DNA from: Flammulina velutipes
Taxonomy: Eukaryota; Basidiomycota; Agaricomycetes; Agaricales; Physalacriaceae
Assembly: GCA_011800155.1 (NCBI GenBank)
Contig: CM022375.1
Span: 1,736,001 to 1,800,000 of the forward strand
Length of the DNA stretch: 64,000 bases
Reading direction: 5' to 3'
The notes beneath the pieces are model-generated. The model did no database searches. It was given only the letters and a program-made list of their open reading frames with translations, and had not been told where the DNA came from. The translations under genes and the position numbers were made by a program. Numbering within the stretch: the stretch's first letter is position 1; each line of letters begins with the position of its first letter. Shown here in pieces: positions 1 to 11,902 of this stretch.

Positions 1-383
1 CGGTTGATCGCGAGTGAACAGGTAGCAATCGCAACGTTCTCCGCGATAATGATCCGGGATGCTAAGTACTTGTTAGACGCTGTGATAGAGGGAAAGACAA
101 ACTAAGCGTACATATATCACACCATACAGGCGCCCAGTTGACTGCGTTATGATTCCAAACGATCGAGTTGATGAACGCATTGAGCGATGCTAATCCAACC
201 CAGAACATGTACGAGCAGGTACCGACATTCCAAGCTAAGGATATCACTTCAGTATGTGCAGTCGAAGATCGACGGATGCGTCATACCTTGCAGATGCCAT
301 GGGAGGGGTATCACGCACAGCATGAAACTGACAAACGCAAACGCCGTGAATACTTCGTTTGGGGCGAAGTTGTCGGTAGCCAT
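1..383 (-). CDS. STE3-type pheromone receptor, N-terminal part (runs off left edge)
   Basis: Seven-transmembrane G-protein-coupled receptor of the fungal STE3/a-factor receptor family, which binds farnesylated peptide pheromone at the plasma membrane and signals mating compatibility. Three exons can be followed on the minus strand: 383-287, 234-112 and 61-1, separated by 52- and 50-bp introns with GT..AG ends and matching phase. The protein starts MATDNFAPNEVFTAFAF and continues through a hydrophobic helix ending PLPWHLQ, then AWNVGTCSYMFWVG, FINSIVWNHNAVNW and PVWCDISSRIII. This order (NEVFTAF, PWH, W..GT, NSI.W, WCDI) is the standard start of mushroom STE3 receptors. About 93 residues (helices 1-3) are inside the window. 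The ATG at 383 gives the usual short extracellular N-terminus. Receptors of this family may belong to the B mating-type locus or be non-mating-type copies; the window cannot decide. No pheromone precursor was found nearby. Confidence 0.9.
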
Positions 384-2038
384 TGCAACGGAAGTTGGAG
401 GAAGAGCGGAAGAGGAGTCTTCGGGTGGTGGGGGGAGGACCAAAGGCTTCGCTGGAAGAAGCGCGAACGCACGAATATTTGAAGAACATAAGAGCCTATC
501 TCATGTTCGCAAATCCTTGTCCTGACAAGCGTTCGTCCTAAAATGGACATGTCATTATAATGACTAAATGCAGACGTCTCCATTTGGGCGTAGCCTTGTG
601 TGTCGCTGGTCAGATGGAAAACAGACCCATGATGGCGTAGGTCTGGTGTAGGTCCTTGTTCCCAGGTTGGGCGCAGAGTTTGTTCTGTTGGTCGCATATT
701 CGTTCGTGCTGCGTGGCGAGGAAGGCTAGTATCCTGATGCTGGGAGAATGAAGGGAAATTACAGGGTAAGAGGTTGCGAGAAGCTCAATCCTTAGACCCT
801 CTATTGAATTTTGTAGCCATAGATGGAAGATGCATTCGATGAAGGGCGGCCATGGCTAGGAATAAGTCTAGGTACCGCACGTAACCTGCCGTTGATAAGA
901 GGCGACCAAGAGGCAGCAGGAGCGTCAAAGCTGAGAATGAGAGAAACTCAAAGGGTGTATAGTGGTAGGAAAGAAAGAGCGAGTAGCCAGGAGTAGCCGC
1001 GTCGTTGATCCTCTTATAAGTTGTGTGGCCTCTGTCAAGAGCTTATTGTTTTCGCTTCGTCCAATCGGATGCGTCCCGAATAATCTTATCAGTGATGAAA
1101 GATTGATGACGCGACTGTGGCGCAAGGCGAGGTTTCTACCTTCTTCTAGGCCACTTCGATACACTTGAAAGCTCACGTAGAGGATGTCAAGGTGACCAAG
1201 ATATATCACTGCTTTACTCTAGCAGCTCAACGTTCAACGTTCCAGGGTCATTCGTTGGTTCGCTTGCTATTCGGCGTTGTCCGAAATTGCATCTGCTTTA
1301 AACTATTACCACCAACACAGACGCGTTTGTGAATGCGACGCCAGGAGATGGACGCCTGTTAATTAACAGTGATAATGGTGGCGTGGGATCTCTTGTGATA
1401 ATGTGACGGGGTGAGGTGACTGACGTCGGCAGACGTCGACGCGTCTTTCTCCTTCCTTCCACCACCATCTCTACTTGGCTGATGCTGCTCCTTTGAACGG
1501 ACTGACTGAAGCTACAAGGACTGTACTTGCACGACGGATAGGACGATCTGGGTGCCACAGGTATGTCCTCCTTGCTCGTTGCCTCCTCACGCGTTCTCTT
1601 TCGTGAGCCTTGCTTTCTGAGAGATCTGGCTAATCGATGACCGCAGCCAGAGCTCAGTATCTCCCTAAAGGACTCAACGACGCTCATCCTTCCTTCGAGC
1701 TTGCTCGCACACGCTTGCCGACGCGAACAGCTTCCCTAACTCGTGTTCGCTCTGCAAAGACGACGAAGACTCGCCAGGATCTCTCAACTCGAGAATCGCG
1801 TACTCATCTCCTGCTCGGCATTCCTCAATCTGCTCAATCTCACTCTCATCTTGATACGTCCCTAAAGTCTGCACTGCTCTCTCTTAGATCTTTTACTCTT
1901 TCGTACACTCAGCCGTCTCTCCCTCAAACCTTTTCTATCTGCGACAGTTACGACGCTTTTCTCTCTCAACTTTTCCTCACGACGAGTAACATCTCGAATC
2001 TGACGCATTCCGATCTCCGCTCCCGCGCACTCACTACG
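384..2038. other. Intergenic region between receptor and Rua1-like gene
   Basis: About 1.65 kb with no convincing coding region. The open frames on either strand are short, lack recognisable domains and mostly overlap one another. The stretch from about 1440 to 2038 is pyrimidine-rich (many CT/TC tracts), as is usual for promoter and 5'-UTR sequence upstream of basidiomycete start codons, and probably serves the gene starting at 2039. I looked for a small pheromone-precursor ORF ending in a CaaX box on both strands and saw none. Confidence 0.5.
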
Positions 2039-3828
2039 ATGGATACTAACGACAAAGAAAACGACTTTCTGGGTATGGGAAGCCCGTTTTGGCTCAAACT
2101 AGGAATGGAACAAGATCAACTGCATTTCGATTACAATTACTCTTATTCAGGTGAGTGATTCCCTCTGTCATAGGTATGTTAGGATATTGACTTGGAGCGT
2201 AGATCGGGACTCGCCTTTGGAACGTCGAGAAGTATCCCTGTCTCCTTTTGACTACAGCCGAGGTACGCGTCCCTCTAATTCGCGCCGTCTTAGATACTCA
2301 AGATATACAGATCAATACCGCTTCCCAGGGGATTCAGCGATACATAATCCCGATTTCAAGACTTCGCCACTTGGTGCCCTCATGAAGAGGCCACGCGAAG
2401 ACAATGATGAAGGCGAGCCAGACACCGGGACACTGAAGTCACCATTCAAGCTTCCGTCGCGACGACAACGTGGGCCTCTGTTCTCGCCGCCGTCGCGCGT
2501 TCGTACTTCGCCGTTTACCCCATTCGACTCCATAAACTCCCCTCGTCGTCCACCCAAGACGTCCCCATATGGTTGGCGCGCCGCTTCGGAAGCGTCTTCC
2601 TTTGTAGTATCCAGGTCGCCCTTCGACATCGGTGGGGCGCTAGACTTTCCTTTGGATCCAGAGAATATGAGGTGGGGCAGCGAGAGTCCAGTGCTGAGGA
2701 CGGGTGGGAGCGCAAGTAGTGGCGGGAGCTCAGAAGGGACCACTGCATCTCAGCAAGAACAACCCGCCCTGGTACGAGATGGCGAAGTGGACGCTAGTGG
2801 GTCGGATGATTCGGAGTACCTTGCATCTACTCGCGCCTTCGTGACTCCTGTTACGCCTCCGGTCGGAATGAACCAAGAAGGGGATGTATTCAGCGTCGGA
2901 AGCCCGTTAACGCCTGTTCCGGAACGTCGTCAGATCGCGAGGAAGAGGAGGAGAGTTACATGGGCGGGCGAGCCAGAGCTCGAGATACCGATATCAGCCA
3001 GGGTGAGGTTGAGAGCGAATACAGTTGGAGATATCTCGTCCGCGGTTGCTGTTGCGTCGTCGTCGTCATCGTCTTCACCTTTCGAGGGCCAGTATGATGA
3101 CGACGAGGAGCCTGGTCAGGCAATGGGCTCCCGGGCGCTTCCACCGGGTACGGAGATGAAGGATGGATTCTGGCGATGGTATAGGGAGTTTCCGGTGATC
3201 AAGAACGGGGGGAGGACAGGCGGTGGTGCCGTTAGGAACATTCCCAGCGTCGCAGTGGGTGTCAGCAAGAGCGTCGTCAAATCCCCTAGCACGAGGGTTG
3301 AGGCGATGAGCGCGGAGGATCTTTACACGCCTCGTTGGGTCAAAGGCCGGGGAGTTGGAAAATTGGGCATGTGTCCTGTGTGCGGCGAAGAAGGAAAGAC
3401 TCGGTGGTTTGCGATGAAGTTCAGTGCGTACAAGTAAGGGGTCTTTTCTTCTTGGCTAGTTCGTCAACTGATACAAATTTTATAGCTATCATATGCAGTA
3501 CTCGCATGGCATCAGTGCGGCAACATTCCGACCGCTCGACCCTCCCTTGAAAGTGCGTGTCGGGAAGCCGGAGTCATCTAAGGTGACAGCGTCGGCGTCG
3601 AAGGCGGGGCGCTCATCTTCACCGCTGTCTTCCCCTCAGCCTCGATGGAATATCGGGCAGCAACTCCGTCCGGAGAGTGAGAAGCTATACGGATTGTGTG
3701 GCAGGTGTGAGGATTGGGTTCCGGTGGAGGGTGTGAAGGACGTTGTGATGAAGGTGCCCGAGATGGTTTGGTGGAAGCATATTAGAGGGTGCCAGGGGAA
3801 GGAGAAAGGGAAAGGAAAGAGGAAGTAG
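2039..3828 (+). CDS. Rua1-type transcription regulator
   Basis: Predicted 561-aa nuclear protein in three exons: 2039-2150, 2203-3433 and 3486-3828. Both 52-bp introns have GT..AG ends and restore the frame exactly. The first two thirds is low-complexity and rich in Ser/Pro/Arg, with an acidic Ser-rich stretch and a basic patch RKRRRV. The C-terminal third carries the conserved zinc-binding block of the Rua1 C-terminal family (Ustilago maydis Rua1 regulates ustilagic acid synthesis): DLYTPRWVKGRG, CPVCGEEGKTRWFAMKFSAY, then across the second intron YHMQYSHGISA, and finally LCGRCEDWVP with KVPEMVWWKHIRGC. The CxxC, H..H and CxxC/H..C spacing fits two zinc sites. The start was chosen because MDTNDKEN follows stops and a pyrimidine-rich leader; an in-frame ATG at 1637 would add a low-complexity N-terminus. 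Function in this organism is unknown. Confidence 0.85.
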
Positions 3829-5218
3829 CTAGACTGTCGTGTTAGATGTAAACCTGCTTGAACTTTAGACGACGTACGACCTGTAAATTTCAGTCACAAA
3901 ATGCGTCGGGAAGATTGGTCGCGCAAGCTTGAATGATCTCCAAGTCCGGTATTGGGGAGTTGTATGTATCTGCAGCGGTTGATTTGACGGATGTGGAAAC
4001 TCTGTTGAGTGGCGTCTATCTAACTATCTATACAGTTCATTAACAAAGTCACGTATCGTGCCACGCAATGCTGTGACAATCTGGAGGGAATATTCGACAT
4101 TGGCCGTGAACTCCGAAATGAAAAGCTTCTCATCACGTGGGCGTGTTTGATCGGGCGAACTTGGTAACTTGCACTCCCTTCCGCACCAGAAGAGTTTGCT
4201 ATATCTCCCGATTGATCAGTTGACTATTCTTTACCATATGCTGTGGTGTTTAGAGTCGCCGAAGATGTTTGTTTTAGTCGTCCTCGTTTGCCTACGAAAT
4301 TTAAGATGGGGGTCAATTTGTGTGCGTGAAGATTCGTCGTAGCGTTGGTAAGCGTGTGGGCGAGAGATTGATCAGCGTACTGTGGACAGTAATGATGACA
4401 GTCGCAGATCGACAGTCTGCCTCGACGTGAAATAAGAATTCTTTTCCATGACCTTTGAGGTACTTCGAACTTTGGATGAAGCGGCTTCAAGTTCGTTGGA
4501 CCATATCTTTCCTGGAAAATTCATCTGAAAAAAATTACAGCATCGGGAAGACTGACTCACCAATTTGAGGGTGGTTTACTGTCTTCGTCGGTCATCAGTT
4601 GCCTGTATCATATGAAATCGCCTCGAGGCGGCATGGGCGAAGGGGAACGATAATCGCGTGTTGATAATGCACCTCGAACAGTGACGCGTCCCGTAGAAAC
4701 CTGCCAGGAACGTCGATGAGGGTCGGGGAGGTGAGTTAGATATGATAGCGGGTGTGCTTGGGACAGGGCGCACATACTGCGCCCATGCTAGCACGCTGCA
4801 CTAGAGGTTCGAGCGAAGAAAATTGGTGGAGGGAATTCCGATCCACAGTAAACGCTACCCCTGGCGGGAACACCGTTCTCCAGCGTTGGCGATCCAGAAA
4901 ACTGAATGGTAGAAGATCACATCATTTAGCTGACATGGGAAACGATGTAGGAAACGTGTTTATTGACATGTTTACGAGGAATTTCAGCATAGGTAGATCC
5001 AAGATGTCACCCTAGAGAGGAGTAATTGCGTAGTCCTGGTTCGTTAGAGAGAGAGAAGGGCTTGGAAGCAGAAACGAGGCAATGTGTGCCGGAGTTCAGC
5101 CCGGACGGCAGTCCATATCGGGACAGGCAGGCTGGGACCAAATAGAGGCAGCTATCGCAGACATTAGCTTTCGACCTGATTTCGCCTTGGTATAATACGT
5201 TCATCATCGTTCCCGACG
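3829..5218. other. Intergenic region between Rua1-like and telobox genes
   Basis: About 1.4 kb without a gene I can support. A well-formed intron-like stretch lies on the minus strand around 4520-4560 (GTGAGT donor, long T tract, CAG acceptor). It is followed by a 50-codon frame beginning MNFPGKIWSNELEAAS, but the upstream exon cannot be joined without a stop codon and no domain is recognisable. It may be an untranslated first intron or a short non-coding transcript. Confidence 0.4.
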
Positions 5219-7944
5219 ATGTCGCTGGCTGTGACAGCGAAGACGACGACGGCGGCGTCTACAACGACCACAGCGGCGGCGCCCCCAACGACAATACTGG
5301 CGACGACAGTTACGCCGTTGTCGCTGCCCTCGACATCGACGTTCTCTTTCAAAGCACCGTTCCCCGCATCCTTGAAGCAGCGTCGCGTCTCTCTGGCACT
5401 TCCATCGTCGCCCAAGCTGGTACCAGCGTTCAACTTTCGGGACGACACCGGCCTGCAAAGCCATGTCGCAGAAACGAGCTCGACGCCCGAGAAACGCGGC
5501 AAGATGAGGAGAATAACTGGCGAGTCTGACGGCGAAGAGCCGTCCCCGCAGACGGAGAAGAAACACAGGAAGAAATGGTCGGCGGAGGAGACGCAGATGC
5601 TAGTTGACGGATGCAATAAGGTGCGTTGCGTCTAATAATTCCGTCTTGTGCCGGGGCTGACCGCTGTGTAGCACGGCGTGGGGAACTGGAAGACTATCCT
5701 GAGCGACACTGAGCTGCACTTTGACAACCGTTCGCCCGTCGACCTCAAGGACAGGTGCGCTTCTTCATGGCGTCGCCGTTTGGACAAGTTACTGACGCTG
5801 AAGCTCAAAGATTTCGCACATATTTCCCGGACGCATACAAACAGCACTACCCCAATGCACGCACACATCTTTCGAGTAAAGTGCGCTCCACGCTTCCTGA
5901 CGGGTCCTCCCTATTTGAGAAAACACGTTCCAAGAAACGACGGCCCTTCACGGAGGAGGAGGACCGCGCGCTCAAAGCTGGATACGACAAGCACGGCACC
6001 GTCTGGGCCGTCATTGTCAAGGACCCCATTTTCCAGGAGCAGGGCAGGCGCTCGACCGACCTCAGGGACAGATTTCGCAACGCTTTTCCAGACTTGTACA
6101 CAGCCGCGGGTTACAAGCCTCGCGGCAACCCCAAGAAGAAGGTCGTCGAGAGCTCCGGTACAGCAATCGCAAAGTCCCCCATGCGCGCAGCCACAGACGA
6201 CCAGCTCGACCTCTCGACGGGCAATACCCAGCAGCGCAAGAAGCGCCGTTACACAAGCCAAGGTTTACTGCGAGGCGGTACCAAGAGCGTCCCCCAGAGT
6301 GCTGCACCTTCCGACAACGAGGCGTCCGACGGCGAACAGGAGTCTGGTCCTTCCCGAAGCTCGTTTTCCACCGGCCTAGTGCCACCGTACAGACGCCCAA
6401 CATCTGCTGTACCGACGCCCACCCTCTTCCCGGACGATATGAATATGCTCGATCCACACTCTGACCCGATTTCATTGAATTCATCTACGCACTCTGAAAT
6501 CGACTCCCAGTCGCAGGCTTGGTCTTCCGGCCTCGACACACCACTACACTCTTCCCACCATGCTTGGACGGGATCTCCTACTTCGTCTAACGATTTCTAC
6601 ATGAACGCGTCTCCCTCTCCATTCGACAGACGCGATGGACCGAATATCGGTGGAATGGGCATGATCGGCAACAGCGCTTGGGGCACGCAAGACTGGTTCT
6701 CAGCGAATCCCAGACTCGACTCGAGCGGGTCGTCCTCGTCCTACATTGACAACAGCTTCTCTCCTTCGTCCCCCTTCTCCTTCCACCAAAGTCATGGCGT
6801 CGTCGATCGCTATGATCTCGTTCCCAGCTCCTTCTCCCAGGACTTCAACTCGGAGGTCGGGTCGTCTTCCTTTTCCGACGAGATATATCATCCGCGGCGA
6901 GAGTATCATTCAGATTATGCCGGAGATCTCATCTTTGGTACCCGAAGCCAGTCGCAGTCGCTGTTTTACGACTCGTCTTCTTTGAGCTTCGGCCTAGGGT
7001 TGACTGGTATGCAGGCTCACCAGCCGTCTCAGGCGTCTATCCACCCCATGGCGTTACATTCTTCCTCGCTCCCTGGTATCGACGAGGTCGACCTCACTGG
7101 AATCACGCTAAGTGATCAACCAGATGGCTCGCAGGAGAGCATGATCTCGTCGGATGTCGCCATGTCTCCAAGTTTGAAGGACGACGATGGACACGAGGCG
7201 TCGTTCTTACTGGAACAGCGCTTCAGTCTCGACGACCTCGTCGATCTTTCGCAGGAGCTACATGCGACCCCTCCAGCTACCCCCCAAACACGACCAAGGC
7301 GGCTACACCATCTTCATTCCTACCCGATGTCCCACGGACGGTCGATATCTGTTCCTCCGGCAGAGAGGATGGCGACGAATTCTTCACGTCCGTCGCAGAT
7401 ACACGCCAACTCTCAGCCCGAGATTCGACCGTACTCTTTTGCCGATGCGCACCATACACAAAGCGACATTGACATCCATTCAAATCCTCCTTCCGCATTC
7501 ACGCTTCCGGTCACCCAATCGTTCTCCTCGCTGTTCCATACGAACACACAATCGCTTCCCCATACTGGTCCTTCGTCGGTGATGCAAGACATGTCGCGAA
7601 CGGCGAGTGAGATATCGGCGCTCCCGTTCTTGGATCTGCACTACTACGGATCGGGTGCTGGGGTGAATGGGATGGACGCTGAGGAAGCGGACGTGAATCG
7701 GCAGGGCCAGGCCTTGGATCTCGCGTCCACTGTGAGTGGCGGTGGTGGGATGAACATGGCTGGATGGAAGGCTGCGGGTGATACGAGGCGGGTGGCGGTG
7801 AGTGTAGCGCCTGGCCGGACCATGCTGCAGAGGGAGAGGGGAGGTCACCAACGCGGACAGAGTGCGGTCGTGTGTCCTCAGGACCTGATTCGGAGCGATA
7901 CGAATAAGCGGAAGAGGGTGAGCTGGGATGGAGCGCATTCGTGA
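5219..7944 (+). CDS. Double-Myb telobox DNA-binding protein
   Basis: Predicted 872-aa protein, exons 5219-5620, 5672-5754 and 5811-7944; both introns (51 and 56 bp) preserve the frame. Two adjacent Myb/SANT repeats lie in roughly residues 115-275. The first reads KKHRKKWSAEETQMLVDGC, then GVGNWKTIL and the telobox-like SPVDLKDRFRTYFP. The second reads KKRRPFTEEEDRALKAGY, VWAVIVKD and RRSTDLRDRFRNAFPDLY. VDLKDR/TDLRDR is the hallmark of telomere-type Myb domains (TRF, Teb1, Tay1 in fungi), which bind TTAGGG-like duplex repeats. The rest is Ser/Pro-rich and probably disordered, with a basic KRKRVSW motif just before the stop. It could act at telomeres or as a promoter-binding factor at telomere-like boxes; both roles are known in the family. 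The first exon encodes a low-complexity Ala/Thr N-terminus, so the true start could be slightly different. Confidence 0.85.
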
Positions 7945-8206
7945 TTGATTTTTTCTCGTCTTTCTTTACATTGCTTCTCTGGGAGGAACAATGTTGGCAT
8001 ACTTACTTACATGTTTCTTTTATCTCACACACCACATTTTTACATAGGCTACTAGTTATCAGTCTATGCCCACGGAGCTCTCAATGCAATGGATCTTTTT
8101 TACGACTCGACGGCTTAGCCGACATCAGCTGTTTATGTGCTGTCCTAACCTGCTGGGGCTTGTCGCGATATAGCTCGTCCAAGTGACTTCTAGACAACAC
8201 GTGAAT

Positions 8207-10351
8207 ATGGATATCCCCGCACAAAAAACCTTTGCTTCTCTACCCCATCTCATGGAAAAGATAATTCGTCCACTGAATCGTTCCGCGCGGGATTTATACA
8301 TGGTAAGTGTATTTATTACAGGTCGATGGTATGTTGAATCAATCACCAGCGGCGCGCGCTGCATGGCGACGTGCTGGCCATGGAGACACTCTCCCAGGCA
8401 TTTGCGGACGGATTTGCCGGGATCTTGAACGACCTTCTCGCATTCATATCCCAGGTCCTTTCGGAACCATGCCTCGCTCTCGCCAACGCCAGCATGTCGA
8501 CGCTGACACCCACGGAATGGCTGAAGCAGAGCGTAGTGCTGAACGGCAATCGAGCATGCGAGATGGTCCGTTTTGGACTCGAAGCCGAGTATCGCAGGAC
8601 TAGAAAACCACTACCGCCGGCTCTTCTTAATGTCTGCCTCCGTGTTGGTGCTTGGGCCATGATGTTCGTCCAATCCACGGGCATCCACCCGATGACCGTC
8701 CTCTCGTCAATGAAGAGCTTCTAGACACCGGCGGCATGGCTGGCGTCCTACACGCGGTGCTCGTTAATCCATTCAATCAGTATATCATGAAGCACCCTCC
8801 TTATCCGCTTTACAATGTTCTCGTACGCGTCGTCATTTGTCTATCGCGTGGTTACTCTAAACTCGATAAAGAGCGAGCCTCCGTCTTCTGTTCGGTCATC
8901 ATAGTTATGTTGATCGCTCCCAAGTACGACCCGCATCCCAATGGTCTATGGTCTGTCCTAGAGTGCCACAGCGCTGACCTCGCAAAAATAGCTGTTGATA
9001 GTATCACAGCATACATCGGGATTCCGATCGGCAAAGGCTCCAAAAATCTCGATAGCATCGAGCCGCAGATCCTACAGCTCGCCGATACATTAATCTGTAT
9101 CCCCTCAATCCGGCGACAGCTCTCAGCACGGGGCATGCTTCCCCTACTCTGTCGCCTTTTCCACAAGGAGGTCCGTGAGGAGATAGAGAAAGACATTGAA
9201 AGAAGTAACGTGGTGCATAAAGATCTCACGTTTCTACTCAACAACCACCTTCAAGCGATCAACAAATTTCTGGATGGGGGACACCCGTCTGCGGCGATAG
9301 CTCTCGAAGCGCGTATCCTGCCGAATCTCCTCCGTACCCAGGCGGTGTTGGATGATCCTCGAGCTGGGGGGATCTCCGCCTTGGGACTGCGTCAGTCGGT
9401 AACCGACGTCATCTACAACCTTGAAGTACAGCTCTTCCATCGATCCACCCTCCGCGCGTTCCGCAAATCGGAACGCTACGTCAATACACTCGTCGCAGAG
9501 GGTGCTGTCTTCCAAGGAGCAATGTGGAAGGGTTTCAGGCAGCTTCAATTGATGGCTGACAGGCGAACACGGGAGATGGAGGCAATGGATATGGAACGTG
9601 TAGCATGCGCAAACCCTTCCGTAAGTGTTTTTTTGTGGCACAAGGTATATCAACGCTTACGAAGCAATGTACTACAGTGTACGTCGACTGCAAAGAATGC
9701 TGATGCGCGCATTAGACGATGCTCTGGCTGTCTCACAGTGGAATACTGCTCCCGGAAATGCCGTCGCGCACATTGGTCGACAGGAGGTCATAAAAAGAGC
9801 TGTGCCGCTATTCGAAGCCTGCGTGATTGTCTGTCTCTTTACTATGTTCCAAACATTTTGCTTATATTCTTGTAGCGGGATCAACACTTGTTCCTCCCTG
9901 TACACGGGATATGTGCTTCATCTACTTTCTCATCAGGCAAGAGATGGAGAAGGAGCATCTAGATATACTGGAAAAGCTGTCTCAATTCGCAGGGCTAGAG
10001 ACACTTCCCGAATATCCATGTGGCGCCATCCGGGAACCCTCTGAAACATATCCAGAGGATTGGATTTTTGCTAACACTGTTCTAGTGTTTGATTTTGCTC
10101 CCTGGCCTACTAATACCCAGTCTTTCAAAATACACTTCAGAGCCTTCTCTATGGAAGACTTTTGTGATCGGCTCACCTTTTATAAGGAATGTGACATTGA
10201 CTTTCAGAGAATTGAGGCAAGGGTTGAGGCTCAGAGGTCAAGGGGTCCGTTGGTTGCTATTATGGCATTTTCAAATCTCTTGGACTTGACAAATAGAGAA
10301 TGTATAATTAGTCAGGTGTATTCATTAGATTATTCTCAGGTTGTTAACTAG
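8207..10351 (+). pseudogene. MYND zinc-finger protein gene with two frame breaks
   Basis: Agaricomycete-type MYND protein, possibly broken. The C-terminal MYND finger is clear once an intron at 9621-9677 is removed: VACANPS joins CTSTAKNADARIRRCSGC, then VEYCSRKCRRAHW and GGHKKSC, giving the C..C..CxxC..YC..C..W..H..C pattern. A second intron (9823-9875) leads to the tail, which contains FIYFLIRQEMEKEHLDIL and ends at 10351. Upstream, residues from PAARAAWRRAGHGD shift frame near 8370 (continuing METLSQAFADGFAG) and again near 8690 (VQSTGIHP to DDRPLVNEELLD), and no convincing intron explains either shift. Two indels, or an unusual gene model, are needed. MYND domains mediate protein interactions; the long helical N-terminus has no known function. 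The gene ends five bases before repeat DNA begins. Confidence 0.6.
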
Positions 10352-10356
10352 TTATT

Positions 10357-10786
10357 TAGGGTTTAAAGGTCCAGTCTGGTTTGGTTTTTTGCCAAAAAAT
10401 AGTGAGACTGGTCTTACATTTTCAAAAAGCAGTGTAACCGGAGACTGTAATTAGACTCCGGCACGAGTGGCAGGTGGAACAGGTGACCTACGGGTGCACA
10501 TGCATTAAGTACCTGTGGGTGCACTTGCCATGGGTAGGCAGGTACCCAGGATGTGGGTGGTGCATGAGTGGCGGGTAGTGGATTTGAGAAAATGACGGGT
10601 AGTAGATGTACCCGTGGGAAAGTTGAGGATGGCCATTTCCCACAACTCTGGTGTAGGTGAAAAGTATCATTCACTGGTAAAACTACTTAATCACTTCATT
10701 GTTCAAGTAATATAACATCTATAAGCAATGATTTGTATATCTAATATAGAATTAGTAGGATATATTAATTAAATAACAGGTACCCG
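10357..10786. mobile_element. Truncated hAT-like terminal fragment
   Basis: Begins TAGGGTTTAAAGGTCCAG, closely resembling the TAGAGCTTAAAAGTCCGG terminus at 10787. It continues with T-rich GCC and repeated short motifs such as GGGTGCAC and GGTACC. Only this left end is seen, and the next element starts where it stops. Related starts occur at about 40944 and 50106. Non-coding. Confidence 0.45.
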
Positions 10787-11675
10787 TAGAGCTTAAAAGT
10801 CCGGTCCAGTCCAGTCTTTTTGCCTTAAAATAATTTGAGGACCGCAGACCAGCTGGTCCTCAGATTTTCTCTAATTTCAAGGACCGCAGACCGGGACCAG
10901 TCCTAAATTAGGACCACTAGGACCACAGTCCAGTTATAGCAGTTAGACTGGTCAGACCATTCAACGGTCCGGACTGCAGTTAAACCCGTCAACCTGGTGC
11001 ATTTTTGTCAAAAGACTCGTGTCTTTGCAAGTTTTTTGATTTCATTAAGTTTATATCAACATATTATCACTAATCTTCTTAATAAAAGGTCATTCTTATA
11101 ATTAATTGCATGTTTTGAAAATAGTTGAGTGAAGTGTGGGAACACAGAACTAGACCAACATCTTCCCACGGTAGACTGTACTAGTATAATACTCATCCAG
11201 TAATTCAATAAGAATTAGTCTTCTATTATATATCTCATTATCTTGTCTATATCAGGTGCATCTAGAACAGTATATGTATGCTAGAAAATTGTCAAATGTA
11301 AGAAATCTATTAATCAGCACATGTTACACTACTAGGTAGTAGCTTTTGATATAGTAGTGCTGCATAAACTCTTTTGTAATATGTTCTATATGTCTATTAT
11401 AGCTTTCTATTTCTATCATAATCTCACTTAGGACCCAAAGCCCCACCTTCTAGAGCATGAGTATTGATTCTGTATCATATACTCTTCTGAACTGGTTCAG
11501 GACTGGTCCTAGCAGTCTTTTACCAGTCCTGTAAAATTCTCTCTTTTCCCAGGACCGCGGACCATGACTGGTTTGAACCAGTACCTGGTCCTTATACAGT
11601 CCGGTCTTTTTTGGGTCCAGTCCAGTCCAGTTCACTGGTCATTGACGGTCCTGTGAACTGGACCTTGAAGCTCTA
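10787..11675. mobile_element. Non-autonomous hAT-like element, 0.89 kb
   Basis: Left terminus TAGAGCTTAAAAGTCCGG is matched in reverse complement by the right end, which finishes CCTTGAAGCTCTA. Inside both ends are clusters of short GGTCC/CCAGT motifs, the sub-terminal repeats usual for hAT transposase binding. The centre is AT-rich and has no reading frame. The 8 bp on either side (GGTACCCG and CGGCCAAG) do not form a clean target duplication, so the termini may be one or two bases off or the copy is old. Confidence 0.5.
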
Positions 11676-11902
11676 CGGCCAAGGGTGCAGGGGCAGAGGC
11701 CAGTGAGCGTGAGTAGATCTGCGGGTGACTCGTTGAGGTCCCTAATCCGGGTGTGTTGTTGCAAATGAGTGAGCGCACACTACAACATCATTAGTCAAAG
11801 ACATTCTTAAGGTCATCCCAGTCATGTCCAATGTCACAGAGCAGACATCTGGTTTTGTCGTTCTACAGTTCTCGACCTATGTGATCCTCAGTAGTGAAGT
11901 TC

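Noticed and set aside
384..2038. Possible pheromone precursor gene near the STE3 receptor
   Set aside because: No short ORF ending in a Cys-aliphatic-aliphatic-X box was seen on either strand.
4224..4794. Small minus-strand gene with a well-formed intron
   Set aside because: The exon before the intron cannot be joined to MNFPGKIW without a stop codon, and no homology is recognisable.
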